Part shown: piece by piece, positions 9,591 through 17,897 of the stretch
Numbering within the stretch: the stretch's first letter is position 1
Layout: the number at the start of each line of letters is the position of its first letter
Source of the DNA: Nemertoderma westbladi
Taxonomy: Eukaryota; Xenacoelomorpha; Nemertodermatida; Nemertodermatidae
Assembly (NCBI GenBank): GCA_032718475.1
Contig: JAUCBJ010004802.1
Location: 1 to 64,000, forward strand
Length of the DNA stretch: 64,000 nucleotides
Reading direction: 5' to 3'
The notes under the pieces: model-generated
What the model saw: the letters and a program-made list of their open reading frames with translations, nothing else
The model's database searches: none
What the model was told of the DNA's origin: nothing
Made by a program: the position numbers and the translations under genes

Positions 9591-11918
9591 ATGTCTGACA
9601 CAAAGCAAAACCTGTCAGACAGTCTCCTAGATACAACCATCTGTGATCCAGATAGGAGTGCGGAACGTTTGAGACCGAAGTTCAACTCCCCTCCTACTGT
9701 AAGAAAGGTCATCCCTCCAGTAGTAGTATCAGACCCTAGGCTAGTCAAACACCGTAGGTCTATCATAGGCACTCGGGCTCAAGTCAAGCGGGACCAAGAA
9801 GCAGCTGTTAAACAGCAGCAACACCCGAGCCGAGAACTTATTTCTCAGCGGCCCGATAGCTCCAGTAGTTCAGATACTGTAGAGTTGACACCCGAGCGCG
9901 GAGCAAGGATGGCAGATGCGGTTTATTCGGATCCACTTCTCATTCTTCCTGCAGCCATACTCACTAGGGTATTGATTGCGGTGGAGGAACACCAAATCGA
10001 TTGGGCGAGAAGTAAGCGATCGACCAAGGACAGTTATGCGGGATACACAAGGGAGGAACTGAAGTCTATTGTCGAGACGCAATGGAACTTTCCCGGACCC
10101 GGACTCCCGTTTAACTTATCGGAAGCTGCCTGGGAGGACTTATACAGGATGGGAGTGACAAAGGACACTAGTGATCCAGCTGTATGGAAGAGGTCGGCAG
10201 CAGGATATGTACAGGGATTCTTCAGCTCTTTGGAGGCAGAGGCTGAAAGAAAAGCGGCAGAAGCGGAAAGAAAAGCGGCAGAAGTGGAAAGGAAAGCGGC
10301 AATGGCAGCGGCAGAAGCGGAAAGAAAAGAGGCAGAAGCAGAAAGAAAGGTAGCAGCGGCAGAAGCGGAAAGAAAAGCGGCAGAGGCAGTGGCAGAAGCA
10401 GAATGGAGGGCATCTGAAGAGACCACCCAACTAGAGTTGGAAAATCTTCAAGAGAAGCAAGACTACATAGATAAACAGAGAACAGCTACTCAGTGGCAGA
10501 TGATAAGTCGATCCACCCCCAAGCGACAGGGCTTTACATCATCGGATGAAGGCGATACAACAGATCCTGAAGGCGGAGGAAATAGATCTCGTCCCAGCAG
10601 GCGTAGAAGAATGCCCCACCGTCAGAAATTGCCTGATTTGCCCCCAGCTGTGAGAAGGCAACTAGCTAGCACGTACTTAGGTAGTACAGAACCCACAGAC
10701 CAAATTATTAGAGTAAAAAGACTCCCTACTATAGTAGATGAGCCTGAAATAATTAGGCCTGTTCTCGAAGCTACCCCCTCTGTGATAGAGACCCCTGTAC
10801 TTCCAGAACCCAACTCTAAATTCCCTTTGCACAGCACTAAACTACCTGTGCCCAGCAGAACAACCCCTGAGACAGTTCCTGTCCTGGACTCCGAGCGAAA
10901 TATCAACGATTTGTCGCCCGTTGTCCCTCGTCTACCCGCTACTGTGTTGGCGGCTCCCGCTTCGGCGGTCGAGTGGGTGGATGAGGGGCGGCGGGGGATG
11001 AATCTCCTGCTCGGGCAGATGCAGGAGACTGTTCAACAATTCAAGAGAACAGTAAGGGAAAGTAGGTTAGAGTTGCAAGAAGTGCAGCAGAATATCGCGT
11101 TAGAACGCGATAAATTAGTAAATATACAAAAGGGTATACCACCACACCCTGTAACAATGTGTCAACCTGTTAGGTCTGAAGTATTTCATGCGCAAGGTGT
11201 GGAGCCTACATGCATCTACACTGCTAGTGAAGTAGAAACTCCTATAGTAAACCCTATTAAGGGTAATTATAAACCTGTTGACAATGATATTCCATATAGA
11301 TCTGATCCTAATCCGAGAAATTTATATACCGATAACTCGATATTAAATAATACGATGGCCCAAGAAAGTTTTACGCGTCAAATGGCTAGAACCGAAGCCC
11401 GTCAAGTGGTAAAGGTGGGAGAGATCATCAAGTTCAATGGAGATGAGATGAAATGGTTACCTTTTAATGAATATTACAAAGATAACATACAGAACTCTGT
11501 ACTATCTAACGGAGAGAAACTTAGATTCCTCATCGAGTGTTTGGAAGGACCTCCCAAGTTAATGGCGTTAAAGTTTATTGGACATCCAGATGGATTAAGA
11601 CAAGTTTGGGATACACTAAACATCAGGTATGGTAATAGGACAAACATAGCTAGGTATTTGTATGCAAAATTGGTAGCACCCCGAAAGTTCCTTAGCAGCG
11701 GGATTATCGAGTTTTCCGATGAGATTCAGGAGATCTGTAGACAACTAGATTGGTTAGGTAAGTCTCATGAATACCAGAATTCTATGGTTGTAGGAGCCTT
11801 AGCATCAGCTTTGCCAAAGAGTGAAGTAGGTACTCGCTGGGACAAAAAGGTTCTCTATTTGATGGACCAACAACATAGAGATCCAACCATAACGGACCTT
11901 CTGTCATTCTTAAACTGA
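9591..11918 (+). CDS. gag: BEL/Pao Gag-like protein (DUF1759-type), 775 aa
   Basis: This is the structural protein that would form the particle of the retrotransposon. Residues ~215-275 are a low-complexity charged helix of repeated AEAERKA units, a likely coiled coil. Residues ~607-770 have the DUF1759 pattern seen in BEL Gag proteins: FNGDEMKWLPF, then NGEKLRFLIECLEG, then a run of amphipathic helices. The ATG at 9591 follows the leader directly and is the first long-frame start. The frame ends at TGA 11916-11918, but the same frame reopens at once and runs to 13916 through zinc knuckles and protease. The TGA therefore splits what is normally a single BEL Gag-Pol frame. It is either a nonsense mutation or a readthrough stop; sequence alone does not decide. 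Confidence 0.85.
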   Translation: MSDTKQNLSDSLLDTTICDPDRSAERLRPKFNSPPTVRKVIPPVVVSDPRLVKHRRSIIGTRAQVKRDQEAAVKQQQHPSRELISQRPDSSSSSDTVELTPERGARMADAVYSDPLLILPAAILTRVLIAVEEHQIDWARSKRSTKDSYAGYTREELKSIVETQWNFPGPGLPFNLSEAAWEDLYRMGVTKDTSDPAVWKRSAAGYVQGFFSSLEAEAERKAAEAERKAAEVERKAAMAAAEAERKEAEAERKVAAAEAERKAAEAVAEAEWRASEETTQLELENLQEKQDYIDKQRTATQWQMISRSTPKRQGFTSSDEGDTTDPEGGGNRSRPSRRRRMPHRQKLPDLPPAVRRQLASTYLGSTEPTDQIIRVKRLPTIVDEPEIIRPVLEATPSVIETPVLPEPNSKFPLHSTKLPVPSRTTPETVPVLDSERNINDLSPVVPRLPATVLAAPASAVEWVDEGRRGMNLLLGQMQETVQQFKRTVRESRLELQEVQQNIALERDKLVNIQKGIPPHPVTMCQPVRSEVFHAQGVEPTCIYTASEVETPIVNPIKGNYKPVDNDIPYRSDPNPRNLYTDNSILNNTMAQESFTRQMARTEARQVVKVGEIIKFNGDEMKWLPFNEYYKDNIQNSVLSNGEKLRFLIECLEGPPKLMALKFIGHPDGLRQVWDTLNIRYGNRTNIARYLYAKLVAPRKFLSSGIIEFSDEIQEICRQLDWLGKSHEYQNSMVVGALASALPKSEVGTRWDKKVLYLMDQQHRDPTITDLLSFLN

Positions 11919-12011
11919 GAGGTAAGATTACAACTCCTAAAACAGTCTAGAGAGAAGACTCCTGAAAGTGAGGTAAGTGAAAATTCCGTTTCTAGGCGAA
12001 AGGTAACACCA

Positions 12012-13916
12012 GTGTGTTATACCGACGACGGCAAAAGCCAAACCTCCCACGAGGAGAACAGCGGGAAAGACTCCGAAAGATCTTACTATGTCAACAACGC
12101 ACCTAAAGACGTAAGTCAATTTAAGTCTCGAACCAGTGACAGGAGAGAACAGACAACAAAAACTCCTCCCACGTCTCCTAAGAGAATTCATGGAAGAAAG
12201 CCCGAGGAGAGAACAAGTGTGCACAACACCATACAAGGTAAGGTAAGTAACATCAAGCCCAAATGTGTATTGTGTGACGGGCCCCATCGCTTGAGTGGGT
12301 GTGATGAATTCTTAAAGAAATCCCTAAAGGATAGACGTGATGTCATGTGGGATAAGCGGTTGTGTTATAATTGTCTCAGACGAGGACACCAACGGCGGAC
12401 CTGTTACTCAGATGCTAGGTGTGCTAAGTGCGGTGCGAAACATCATATCTTGCTGCACACAGAATTTGAAAGAACCCGCACGAGTCAGGTAAGTGAGCCC
12501 GAACTACATGTCCAATTCAGTGATGTGAACGACACTGACCAAAGTTCTGAGATGGAAGGATTCTACACGGACGAATTCTCCGATGAAAACGAATCCTGTT
12601 ATCTAATAAACACCGCAGTGTATCGAGCACTTACGTATGAGACTGAAACTGATAGTGAGCTCCCCCTAACTATTCCTGACCGACAACCATCTTGGAAAGC
12701 GCCAACTTCTAACGTAGGAATCCGGGAATTTCCCGTAGTGCAGTTGAGAGTCCACGGGTTAAAAAAGAGCTATATAGTGAACGCCCTCCTTGACTCCGGC
12801 AGCACAGGAACATTCATCGACAAAGAACTAGCCGAAGACATCTTTGCTGGACAACCCAAGTTCCGAACTAAGTTGAACCTTTCAGGAATTATGCAGGTTT
12901 GGAAATCTACAGTAGCTACAGACTACTATGTAGGCGCGTTGTCCACCCCCCAGGATGAACTAGGAGAACACAGTATAAGGTTAGTAAAAATGGTGGCGAT
13001 AAAGAACTTCGCTACCAGCCAAGTGGAACCTTATAACTGGGATGAAGACGATTTCACCCAGCAGCATGAGATACCTAGATTCAACACCGACTACCCAGGG
13101 GTACAGATACTCATCGGCCAAAATGCGCATGAGGCGCTTGAGACATTAGAGAAACGGCCTGCTCGACCGCAACCATTGCAAACCTATGCAGGAAGAACAA
13201 GAGTAGGTTGGTACTTCACTGGACCTTCCCGTAGGACACTCCTGGAAAGGCTACCCAAAGATCAGGTCCATCAGGAGAGTGAATGGGAAGAAGACATCAG
13301 TGAGGGAGAGACGACCACAACTGAGGGAACACCATACTCCTCAGATAATGACGATATTAACTCTAATGTAGATCAATGGAGACATTGCCCCGAGATGATT
13401 AATCTAGCCGACATCTCTTCCAGAGGAGCAACTCCTCAAGAACTGACAGATACTCCAGACTGGTTAGGTGGACCCGACTTCCTAAGTAAAGAAGATGAAT
13501 GGCCTCCCCATCTTACCACGGCTGAGATTAGACAAGCCAAGGGAGCGGAGAAAGTCAAACCTAAAACCCGGACGAGTAAATCAAGGTTATTTAAACCCGT
13601 GATAGATCTGTCTGTACTACACATTGCCAGGGACGACGCTGTGGATCTAAACTCCCCCACCGCGAACAGATCTGTTGTGGAGATCAGAGAGAGAGACTGG
13701 AGATCTGGAACACCAGACGTCTCGCAGGGACTCTCACCTCTCCTGCCGGGAGCGATGGACCACTGTAGCTCCTGGAATCGGCTTTGTAAGGCCGTCGTGT
13801 ATTTGAAGCGATGTTTCTATCGTCACTATTCCAAGACGAAGAGGAACTGGAAAGAGACCGAGAACTGTCCGGAAACTATGGAAGGCAAGATACTCTTCCC
13901 ACGACCACCTCCCTAA
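12012..13916 (+). CDS. pol: BEL/Pao Pol remnant: zinc knuckles and protease, RT deleted
   Basis: In the same frame as the upstream Gag, open from 11919. Cys/His-rich knuckles (KCVLCDGPHRLSGC, CYNCLRRGHQRRTC, CAKCGAKHH) are followed by an aspartic protease with LLDSGSTGTFI at residue ~260 and the closing GWYFTGP motif typical of BEL proteases. A full BEL Pol would then have ~600 residues of reverse transcriptase and RNase H. Here an acidic linker leads straight to WRHCPEMINLADISSRG and WLGGPDFL, which belong to the segment after RNase H, then SSWNRLCKAVVYLKR, which normally precedes integrase. The frame stays open across the junction (about 13220-13378). Integrase is missing. The product could at most be a protease-bearing protein. 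Confidence 0.8.
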   Translation: MCYTDDGKSQTSHEENSGKDSERSYYVNNAPKDVSQFKSRTSDRREQTTKTPPTSPKRIHGRKPEERTSVHNTIQGKVSNIKPKCVLCDGPHRLSGCDEFLKKSLKDRRDVMWDKRLCYNCLRRGHQRRTCYSDARCAKCGAKHHILLHTEFERTRTSQVSEPELHVQFSDVNDTDQSSEMEGFYTDEFSDENESCYLINTAVYRALTYETETDSELPLTIPDRQPSWKAPTSNVGIREFPVVQLRVHGLKKSYIVNALLDSGSTGTFIDKELAEDIFAGQPKFRTKLNLSGIMQVWKSTVATDYYVGALSTPQDELGEHSIRLVKMVAIKNFATSQVEPYNWDEDDFTQQHEIPRFNTDYPGVQILIGQNAHEALETLEKRPARPQPLQTYAGRTRVGWYFTGPSRRTLLERLPKDQVHQESEWEEDISEGETTTTEGTPYSSDNDDINSNVDQWRHCPEMINLADISSRGATPQELTDTPDWLGGPDFLSKEDEWPPHLTTAEIRQAKGAEKVKPKTRTSKSRLFKPVIDLSVLHIARDDAVDLNSPTANRSVVEIRERDWRSGTPDVSQGLSPLLPGAMDHCSSWNRLCKAVVYLKRCFYRHYSKTKRNWKETENCPETMEGKILFPRPPP

Positions 13917-15659
13917 TCGAACAAACATCTAGGGACTCCCCAACGTAACAGCGTCTGGAGTGGGTGTGTGACTATATTATTTTATATTTGTTTTTATTAT
14001 TTTATATTTATGTATTTATGTAATTTTATTATAATCGTTTTCTTTAATTTTATTTAGTAGAATGTTATTCTAGCGATTATTTAGTAGATTAGTGCAATAT
14101 ATATTAGTGTTTATTACTTACTTATATTATATTATATTATATATTTAGTGCAACGACGAGAAATAATTCTTTTTCTCTTTCCTTACTGTCCGTATCATAT
14201 TATAAATACGTGACTACAGTAAGATGAAATGTCCGTACTTATTAAAGTACAATAAAGCTCCTACTATATTTAAGTATTATTGGTAAGTAGAGTATTAGGA
14301 ATGCAAAGTTCAGATCCTCGTGTCTCAGCTAAACCAAGCTCTGGGTAGACCTTGGAAACGACTTGCCTCTTCTCACTGACATTGTTTCTTGCAATATTGC
14401 TCTCATACCGTATATTAAATAATACATATAGTAGTGTGATGTCCTTTTAACAGTAGCGTAAAACGCAAAATAAATCTGTTAAACCCTTTGACCATCTGTA
14501 ATTCTAGTCGATTAAGATATCGCGGCACCCACCGATATACTTGAAAGACAAAATTCTAGAATCAGTGGTTAACGTCCCCAGACAAGTTCTGGAATAAACC
14601 GGTGCCCATCTTAAATATTAACTATTAATATTTATAAAATCTGTCAAACAAATACAATAGAGTAAATACTTACAAGTTAACTCTAGAAAATCTATAAATC
14701 AAAATCTGTTAAAATTTAGATCCTTTAAAATTCTAGTCGATTAAGATATCGTAGCACTTACCGAGCACTTACCGCACTTAAAAGGACAAATTTCCTAGAA
14801 TTCAGGATCCTAGTCCCCAGACATGCTCTGGAATAAAATTGTGTCTATTTAATATTAAATAATAAAATTTATGGGAATAAATTTAAATTCATCTCTTTTA
14901 ATGAATTTGATAAATTGTCATTTTTATGCAATTTATAACATTCCCAAAATTCCATTAATTAATAGATCATGGGAGCGGAGATTCACCCTATTAAGTATAT
15001 TAGTGTGCGAGAATCTCCAATATATAGTCAATAGCCGATAAAATTCATAAAATCATGTATAAAGAGGAATATTGACAATTAAAGAATTACTATTAAATAG
15101 CATCCCAGATCTGCATGCATGAGAATTACCCTAATTCTACTGCTAGCTTTCCATAATGTCACCATGGCAACAACCACGCTAGAATTAGAAGTGAGTTAAA
15201 AGAACAATAAAGCTTGCCCCATTGAATAGCATAAGGAATAAATAGCACACTGCTAGTATCCAAGGATACATAATAATAACGTGGCATTCTGGAAGGCACT
15301 TGACTAACGGACAAATGGCCCGAATGTGTACAATTTGTGACAGTTGTGTGGAATTTGTGCGTTTATATGTGAATGTTACTACTAAAGTGTGTTTACAGTA
15401 GCGAGTCGCAATTGTGAAAGTAGCCCTACCTCTGCAGTAAGAACCTGAAGTTAATCTTAGCCCTTGGGACGGACAGTGGAGTGACTCGCGCTGGTTGTTG
15501 TGGTCGTTGTGCAGCTACTATGTTGGCGATAGGCACATCGGCGAAAGTACATCGGCCCTGAGGATCTTGCGCTGTCCGGGGGCCGTGAGGGGGTAGGCAG
15601 CGACGCCCGCTAGCCTAATTATAAACTCATTATAATATTGATAAACTCATATAGCAGCT
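13917..15659 (+). other. AT-rich non-coding spacer inside BEL element with ~120-bp duplication
   Basis: No domain-bearing frame is seen. Two related blocks at about 14496-14610 and 14725-14840 share 'attctagtcgattaagatat', 'gtccccagac' and 'tctggaataaa'. The last ~220 bases before 15660 are richer in G+C. This is where integrase would be expected and it is not found. Confidence 0.55.
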
Positions 15660-15959
15660 ATGACTGAGTTGATAGAAGATGATCTTGGTATCAGGGAGCG
15701 ATATACTCTACCGTTGCAAGCATTTGTTGATGGCTTAATACGCGGCGACGCTGGTCCAACTACTACGGAGGACTATGGTCGTTATATCGAACCGCCAATG
15801 TCCCAGGAGCAACTCACTCGTGAATTGGACTATCGAAAATTCACTGCTCGCTATACGCATCGTAATGGTACGCATATGGACTTCTTAACTACTGGTCATC
15901 CTATCGATTTACACGATACGGACGATGTCGACACCAAAAGGGAAAATGGCCCTATTTAA
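15660..15959 (+). CDS. Unrecognised 99-aa ORF in BEL 3' module (ORF A)
   Basis: The protein starts at an ATG just after a GC-richer leader and is acidic near its N-terminus (ELIEDDLG), with a middle part PPMSQEQLTREL and an H/T-rich segment. No signal peptide, membrane segment or familiar fold is visible. Its base composition is less AT-rich than the spacer before it, which favours real coding over chance. The stop overlaps the start of the next frame by 14 bases. It lies where some LTR elements carry an env gene, but nothing in it looks like an envelope protein. It may be a captured or element-specific accessory gene, or the 5' part of a gene broken by frameshifts. Confidence 0.4.
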   Translation: MTELIEDDLGIRERYTLPLQAFVDGLIRGDAGPTTTEDYGRYIEPPMSQEQLTRELDYRKFTARYTHRNGTHMDFLTTGHPIDLHDTDDVDTKRENGPI

Positions 15960-16101
15960 ATACCAGCGGAGTCGGAATGATAAACTGAAAATCGAATGCG
16001 AAAATTCTATTCGAAATCGACTCGAAAGAGAAGACGTTAAAGAACCTGATAAACGCGGTAACTCCAACGTATATTTGGAATTCTTGAGAGAAACATTGTA
16101 A
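15946..16101 (+). CDS. Small basic 51-aa ORF (ORF B) overlapping ORF A
   Basis: The ATG at 15946 lies in the +1 frame inside the end of ORF A, and the frame runs to TAA at 16099-16101. The product is rich in Arg, Lys, Glu and Asn (for example KYQRSRNDKLK and RNRLERED). The tight overlap fits either stop-start coupling or a frameshift that broke one longer gene. I do not recognise it. Confidence 0.3.
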   Translation: MALFKYQRSRNDKLKIECENSIRNRLEREDVKEPDKRGNSNVYLEFLRETL

Positions 16102-16111
16102 AACCAAATAA

Positions 16112-16994
16112 ATATCACCCGCGTTTCCCCTACAAGATGTGCGTCTTTGGTATTATTGCGATGAATGCCCAAGACCCAACCAACAAACGGAAAGACATGA
16201 ACATCCGCGGAGACGTTGCTCTAAACACAGTTTTACTCGCTATATTTCCTTGAGTTTCGAGCGAAACTTGTTCGATGTATCACCTACGCTCGCTCGACTC
16301 AAACGATCCTTAAATAAACCTATGATCAGAGTTCCAGAATACTCGGTCAGACCTCCTCACTCCCTAGTGAGACCTCAGACTCTTGATCCTAATAGTATCA
16401 CGGATCCTCCCGAACTGTACTCATTGTTCAAAGATCTAGTGTTACCCGAACAATTAGTCAGTGGCACTCCGGTTGTGGGCTCCCTAAATATTCGCCCATC
16501 TTACCTAGTCGGATTGGGACGCGGACATCTAATATCGCCATTCAACCGTATCGTATCCCGGTTTAACCCGATACAACCTGTCACCAAGGCGGAGGAGAGA
16601 GTTGTACGAAACGCTTTGGACACTATTCGTCAAAAGATCGGAAAAGGAACCTACAATTGTTTAGAGAAACGTAAATTGCAGAAGCAAGTCCAAGCAGTAA
16701 ACGAATTAGCTTTATCTCAGTTCGATCAGGAAATCCAGAATCTCTAAGAAGATATCGAACTTGGACGACTCTACTCTAAAAGAGCTTTAGACGAATGCTT
16801 CCAACAACAAGCGGAGGAAAATCAGCTCGAGGAGAAGCATATCGATTCCGATAGAGCCCGAGAACAAGAGTTGAAAAGAATCATCAAACCGAGGAAATTT
16901 CTCACTACACACGGTCCACCTACCGCTTTCGTGCAAACGACCCGTCAGGGACCAATAAGAGCTGCTGTCTTAAAATGCGCTCTCAAGGTTGTTC
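16112..16994 (+). pseudogene. Unrecognised ORF D of BEL module, 5' part, interrupted by Gypsy
   Basis: The frame is open from 16112 (first ATG 16322) to TAA at 16745-16747, and then continues in the same frame to the Gypsy insertion at 16994. Near the start a Cys/His cluster, WYYCDEC followed by HEH and RRRCSKH, could bind zinc. The middle has SYLVGLGRGHLISPFNRI. After the stop it is rich in Glu, Lys and Gln (AEENQLEEKHIDS), suggesting a coiled coil. Removing the Gypsy element and one copy of its target duplication lets the same frame resume at 20931. No family is recognised and no transmembrane segment is seen. Confidence 0.4.
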
Positions 16995-17197
16995 TGTGAT
17001 ATAAATGTTTAATGTATTTTATTGAGATACCGGAAGTATCCCAGATAATCGGTTTGACCTTTGCAATGTGTACGGTGAAGGGATTGATCTATATTAGATA
17101 GTAGGTAAGGCATTGCAAGGGGGGTTTATAGATTCATTGTCGTTTGTTTGATTAAAGTTTGGAGTTAATATTTAATTGTGATTTCCCTGTTTTAATA
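16995..17197 (+). repeat. Gypsy 5' LTR
   Basis: 203 bp, identical to the 3' copy by eye. Begins TGTGATATAAATG and ends CCCTGTTTTAATA. Confidence 0.9.
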
Positions 17198-17198
17198 T

Positions 17199-17210
17199 TG
17201 GCGCAGTGTG
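17199..17210 (+). promoter_or_regulatory. Gypsy primer-binding site candidate
   Basis: TGGCGCAGTGTG begins one base after the LTR and starts with TGG, as expected for pairing with a tRNA 3' CCA end. The tRNA is not assigned. Confidence 0.6.
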
Positions 17211-17223
17211 ATTTACATAAAAC

Positions 17224-17877
17224 ATGAAATTATCAATAACATCCGATTTTGCATGTTGGGAAACAGCATTGAGGGCGGAGATCAACTTGTTAGTGTTGCA
17301 AGGGAAAATCGAGGAGGAAAAAAAGGACGAAGCTTTGCTAATGAAGATACAGATTTCCGTAGAAGACAACATTTTAAAGAAAATGCATATAGACGGCCGA
17401 ACCACAGCAAATTCTTTACTAACAAAACTCAAAGAGGTATAGACACAGTTGGTGGTACCAACCGACGGAGTAAATTCATTAGAGTTTGACATAGTGTCAA
17501 GGGACGATGTAACCAAATTTGATGACAATTTGAGACTACTCCGCTATAAACGAACGATTTCCGATGATCTAGCTATTAGTATATTCATAAAAAACATAAA
17601 AAATGAAGCGTCAAGAAAGATCGTTCTGGTCCAGCAATTCACGTCATGGGATGCGTTGGTGCGTTTCATTATGGACACGGGTATCTCTCTAACCAATTAT
17701 AACCAACATACTTCGCATCTACCAGTATCAGGAGCCGTAAAAACGGGATGCTACAATTGCGGTGTAGCCGGCCACTTTGCCAGACAATGCTTCAAGCGGT
17801 GCAATCGTTGCACCAATCACAATCACTTGCCTAAAGACTGTTTAAAAGGAAAATCAAAAAACGACGCTTCCCAGTAG
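17224..17877 (+). pseudogene. gag: Gypsy Gag with two zinc knuckles, one nonsense codon
   Basis: Gag starts at ATG 17224 soon after the primer-binding site and is short (~217 codons). The N-terminal part is helical. Two CCHC knuckles near the C-terminus, CYNCGVAGHFARQC and CNRCTNHNHLPKDC, both fit C-x2-C-x4-H-x4-C and would bind the RNA genome. An in-frame TAG at 17440-17442 interrupts the frame after KLKEV; the frame continues unchanged beyond it. The normal end is TAG 17875-17877, which sits inside the stem of the frameshift hairpin. Confidence 0.85.
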
Positions 17878-17897
17878 TGGGGGGTGCAACTACTGGG
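17856..17897 (+). promoter_or_regulatory. -1 ribosomal frameshift signal (slippery heptamer plus hairpin)
   Basis: The heptamer A AAA AAC (17856-17862) lies in the correct phase for -1 slippage in the Gag frame. After a 7-base spacer, a perfect 9-bp stem forms between CCCAGTAGT (17870-17878) and ACTACTGGG (17889-17897), with a 10-base G-rich loop. Slippage moves translation from the Gag frame into the Pol frame, which is open from this point. The Gag stop codon is within the stem. Confidence 0.85.

Noticed and set aside
10034-10426. Minus-strand frames opposite the Gag coiled coil
   Set aside because: They are antisense shadows of the repetitive AEAERKA codons.
16137-16253. 38-codon frame starting with ATG inside ORF D's region
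   Set aside because: It overlaps the longer, better supported ORF D frame, has no recognisable content and could be chance.
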